6,107 nt of DNA from the NCBI GenBank assembly GCA_947470205.1, contig CANISK010000094.1, positions 1 through 6,107 of the forward strand, read 5' to 3'. Position 1 is the first letter of the stretch, and every line of letters starts with the position of its first letter. The notes beneath the pieces were generated by a model. It was given only the letters and a program-made list of their open reading frames with translations, searched no databases and was not told the DNA's origin. This document shows, piece by piece, positions 6,006 through 6,107 of this stretch. This stretch comes from Neisseriaceae bacterium. GTDB lineage: Bacteria; Pseudomonadota; Gammaproteobacteria; Burkholderiales; UBA11063. Made by a program: the position numbers and the translations under genes.

Positions 6006-6107
6006 AAGTATCTCGCGGGAATGACAAAGTATCTCGCGGGAATGACAAAGTATCTCGCGGGAATGACAAAGTATCTCGCGGGAATGACAAAGTATCTCGC
6101 GGGAATG
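5994..6107. repeat. 21-bp tandem array grown from the end of the dRS3-like element
   Basis: A 21-bp unit made of GCGGGAATGAC followed by AAAGTATCTC starts at 5994, 6015, 6036, 6057, 6078 and 6099. The copies are identical as far as seen, and the last is cut by the window edge, giving about 5.4 units. The first eleven bases of each unit are the terminal arm of the element at 5934-6005; the last ten are probably the flanking DNA captured in the first duplication. Identical copies imply recent expansion, or an assembly-sensitive region. The full length is unknown. Confidence 0.95.

Noticed and set aside
5994..6107. CRISPR array
   Set aside because: The repeated units are directly contiguous 21-bp tandem copies with no variable spacers, and there are no cas genes nearby.

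Overview
The window looks like a piece of an AT-rich bacterial chromosome, most likely from the Betaproteobacteria. The start motifs of the Zwf and GlmU proteins read most like betaproteobacterial homologues. Three copies of an ATTCCC-N8-GGGAAT inverted repeat match the dRS3 pattern known from Neisseria. The low GC, the Asn/Lys/Ile-rich proteins and a large orphan coiled-coil protein would fit a host-associated or intracellular lineage, but that is inference. No species is claimed.

Layout, left to right. A composite inverted-repeat element lies at 6-109. An AT-rich non-coding stretch follows, with a good sigma70-type promoter at 338-366. Next come zwf (glucose-6-phosphate dehydrogenase, 441-1910, +) and a small predicted lipoprotein (1907-2287, +), joined by an ATGA stop/start overlap. 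A second composite element of a different sequence family but the same architecture follows (2298-2466). A regulatory-looking intergenic region carries a perfect 9+1+9 inverted repeat (2563-2581). It precedes a 600-residue coiled-coil protein of unknown function (2695-4497, +). That gene converges on glmU (4469-5845, -) and overlaps it by 29 bp. Upstream of glmU is a third composite element (5934-6005), whose right end has been expanded into a 21-bp tandem array that runs off the window (5994-6107).

Functionally, zwf supplies NADPH and feeds the oxidative pentose phosphate or Entner-Doudoroff route. GlmU makes UDP-N-acetylglucosamine for peptidoglycan and lipopolysaccharide. These two are ordinary housekeeping genes and nothing in the sequence links them to each other. 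The two unrecognised genes, the lipoprotein and the coiled-coil protein, are the accessory content. The coiled-coil protein has a 33-residue N-terminus without acidic residues, rich in Ser, Asn, Gln and Ala. It could be a secreted effector or a cytoplasmic structural protein; the sequence alone does not decide.

The most unusual aspect of the window is its repeat content. All three large intergenic spaces hold a composite element built as arm A, inner arm B, spacer, inverted B, inverted A. Two unrelated-looking sequence families share this plan, and one copy has a terminal tandem expansion. I see no CRISPR array, tRNA, rRNA, transposase or clear multi-gene defence system.
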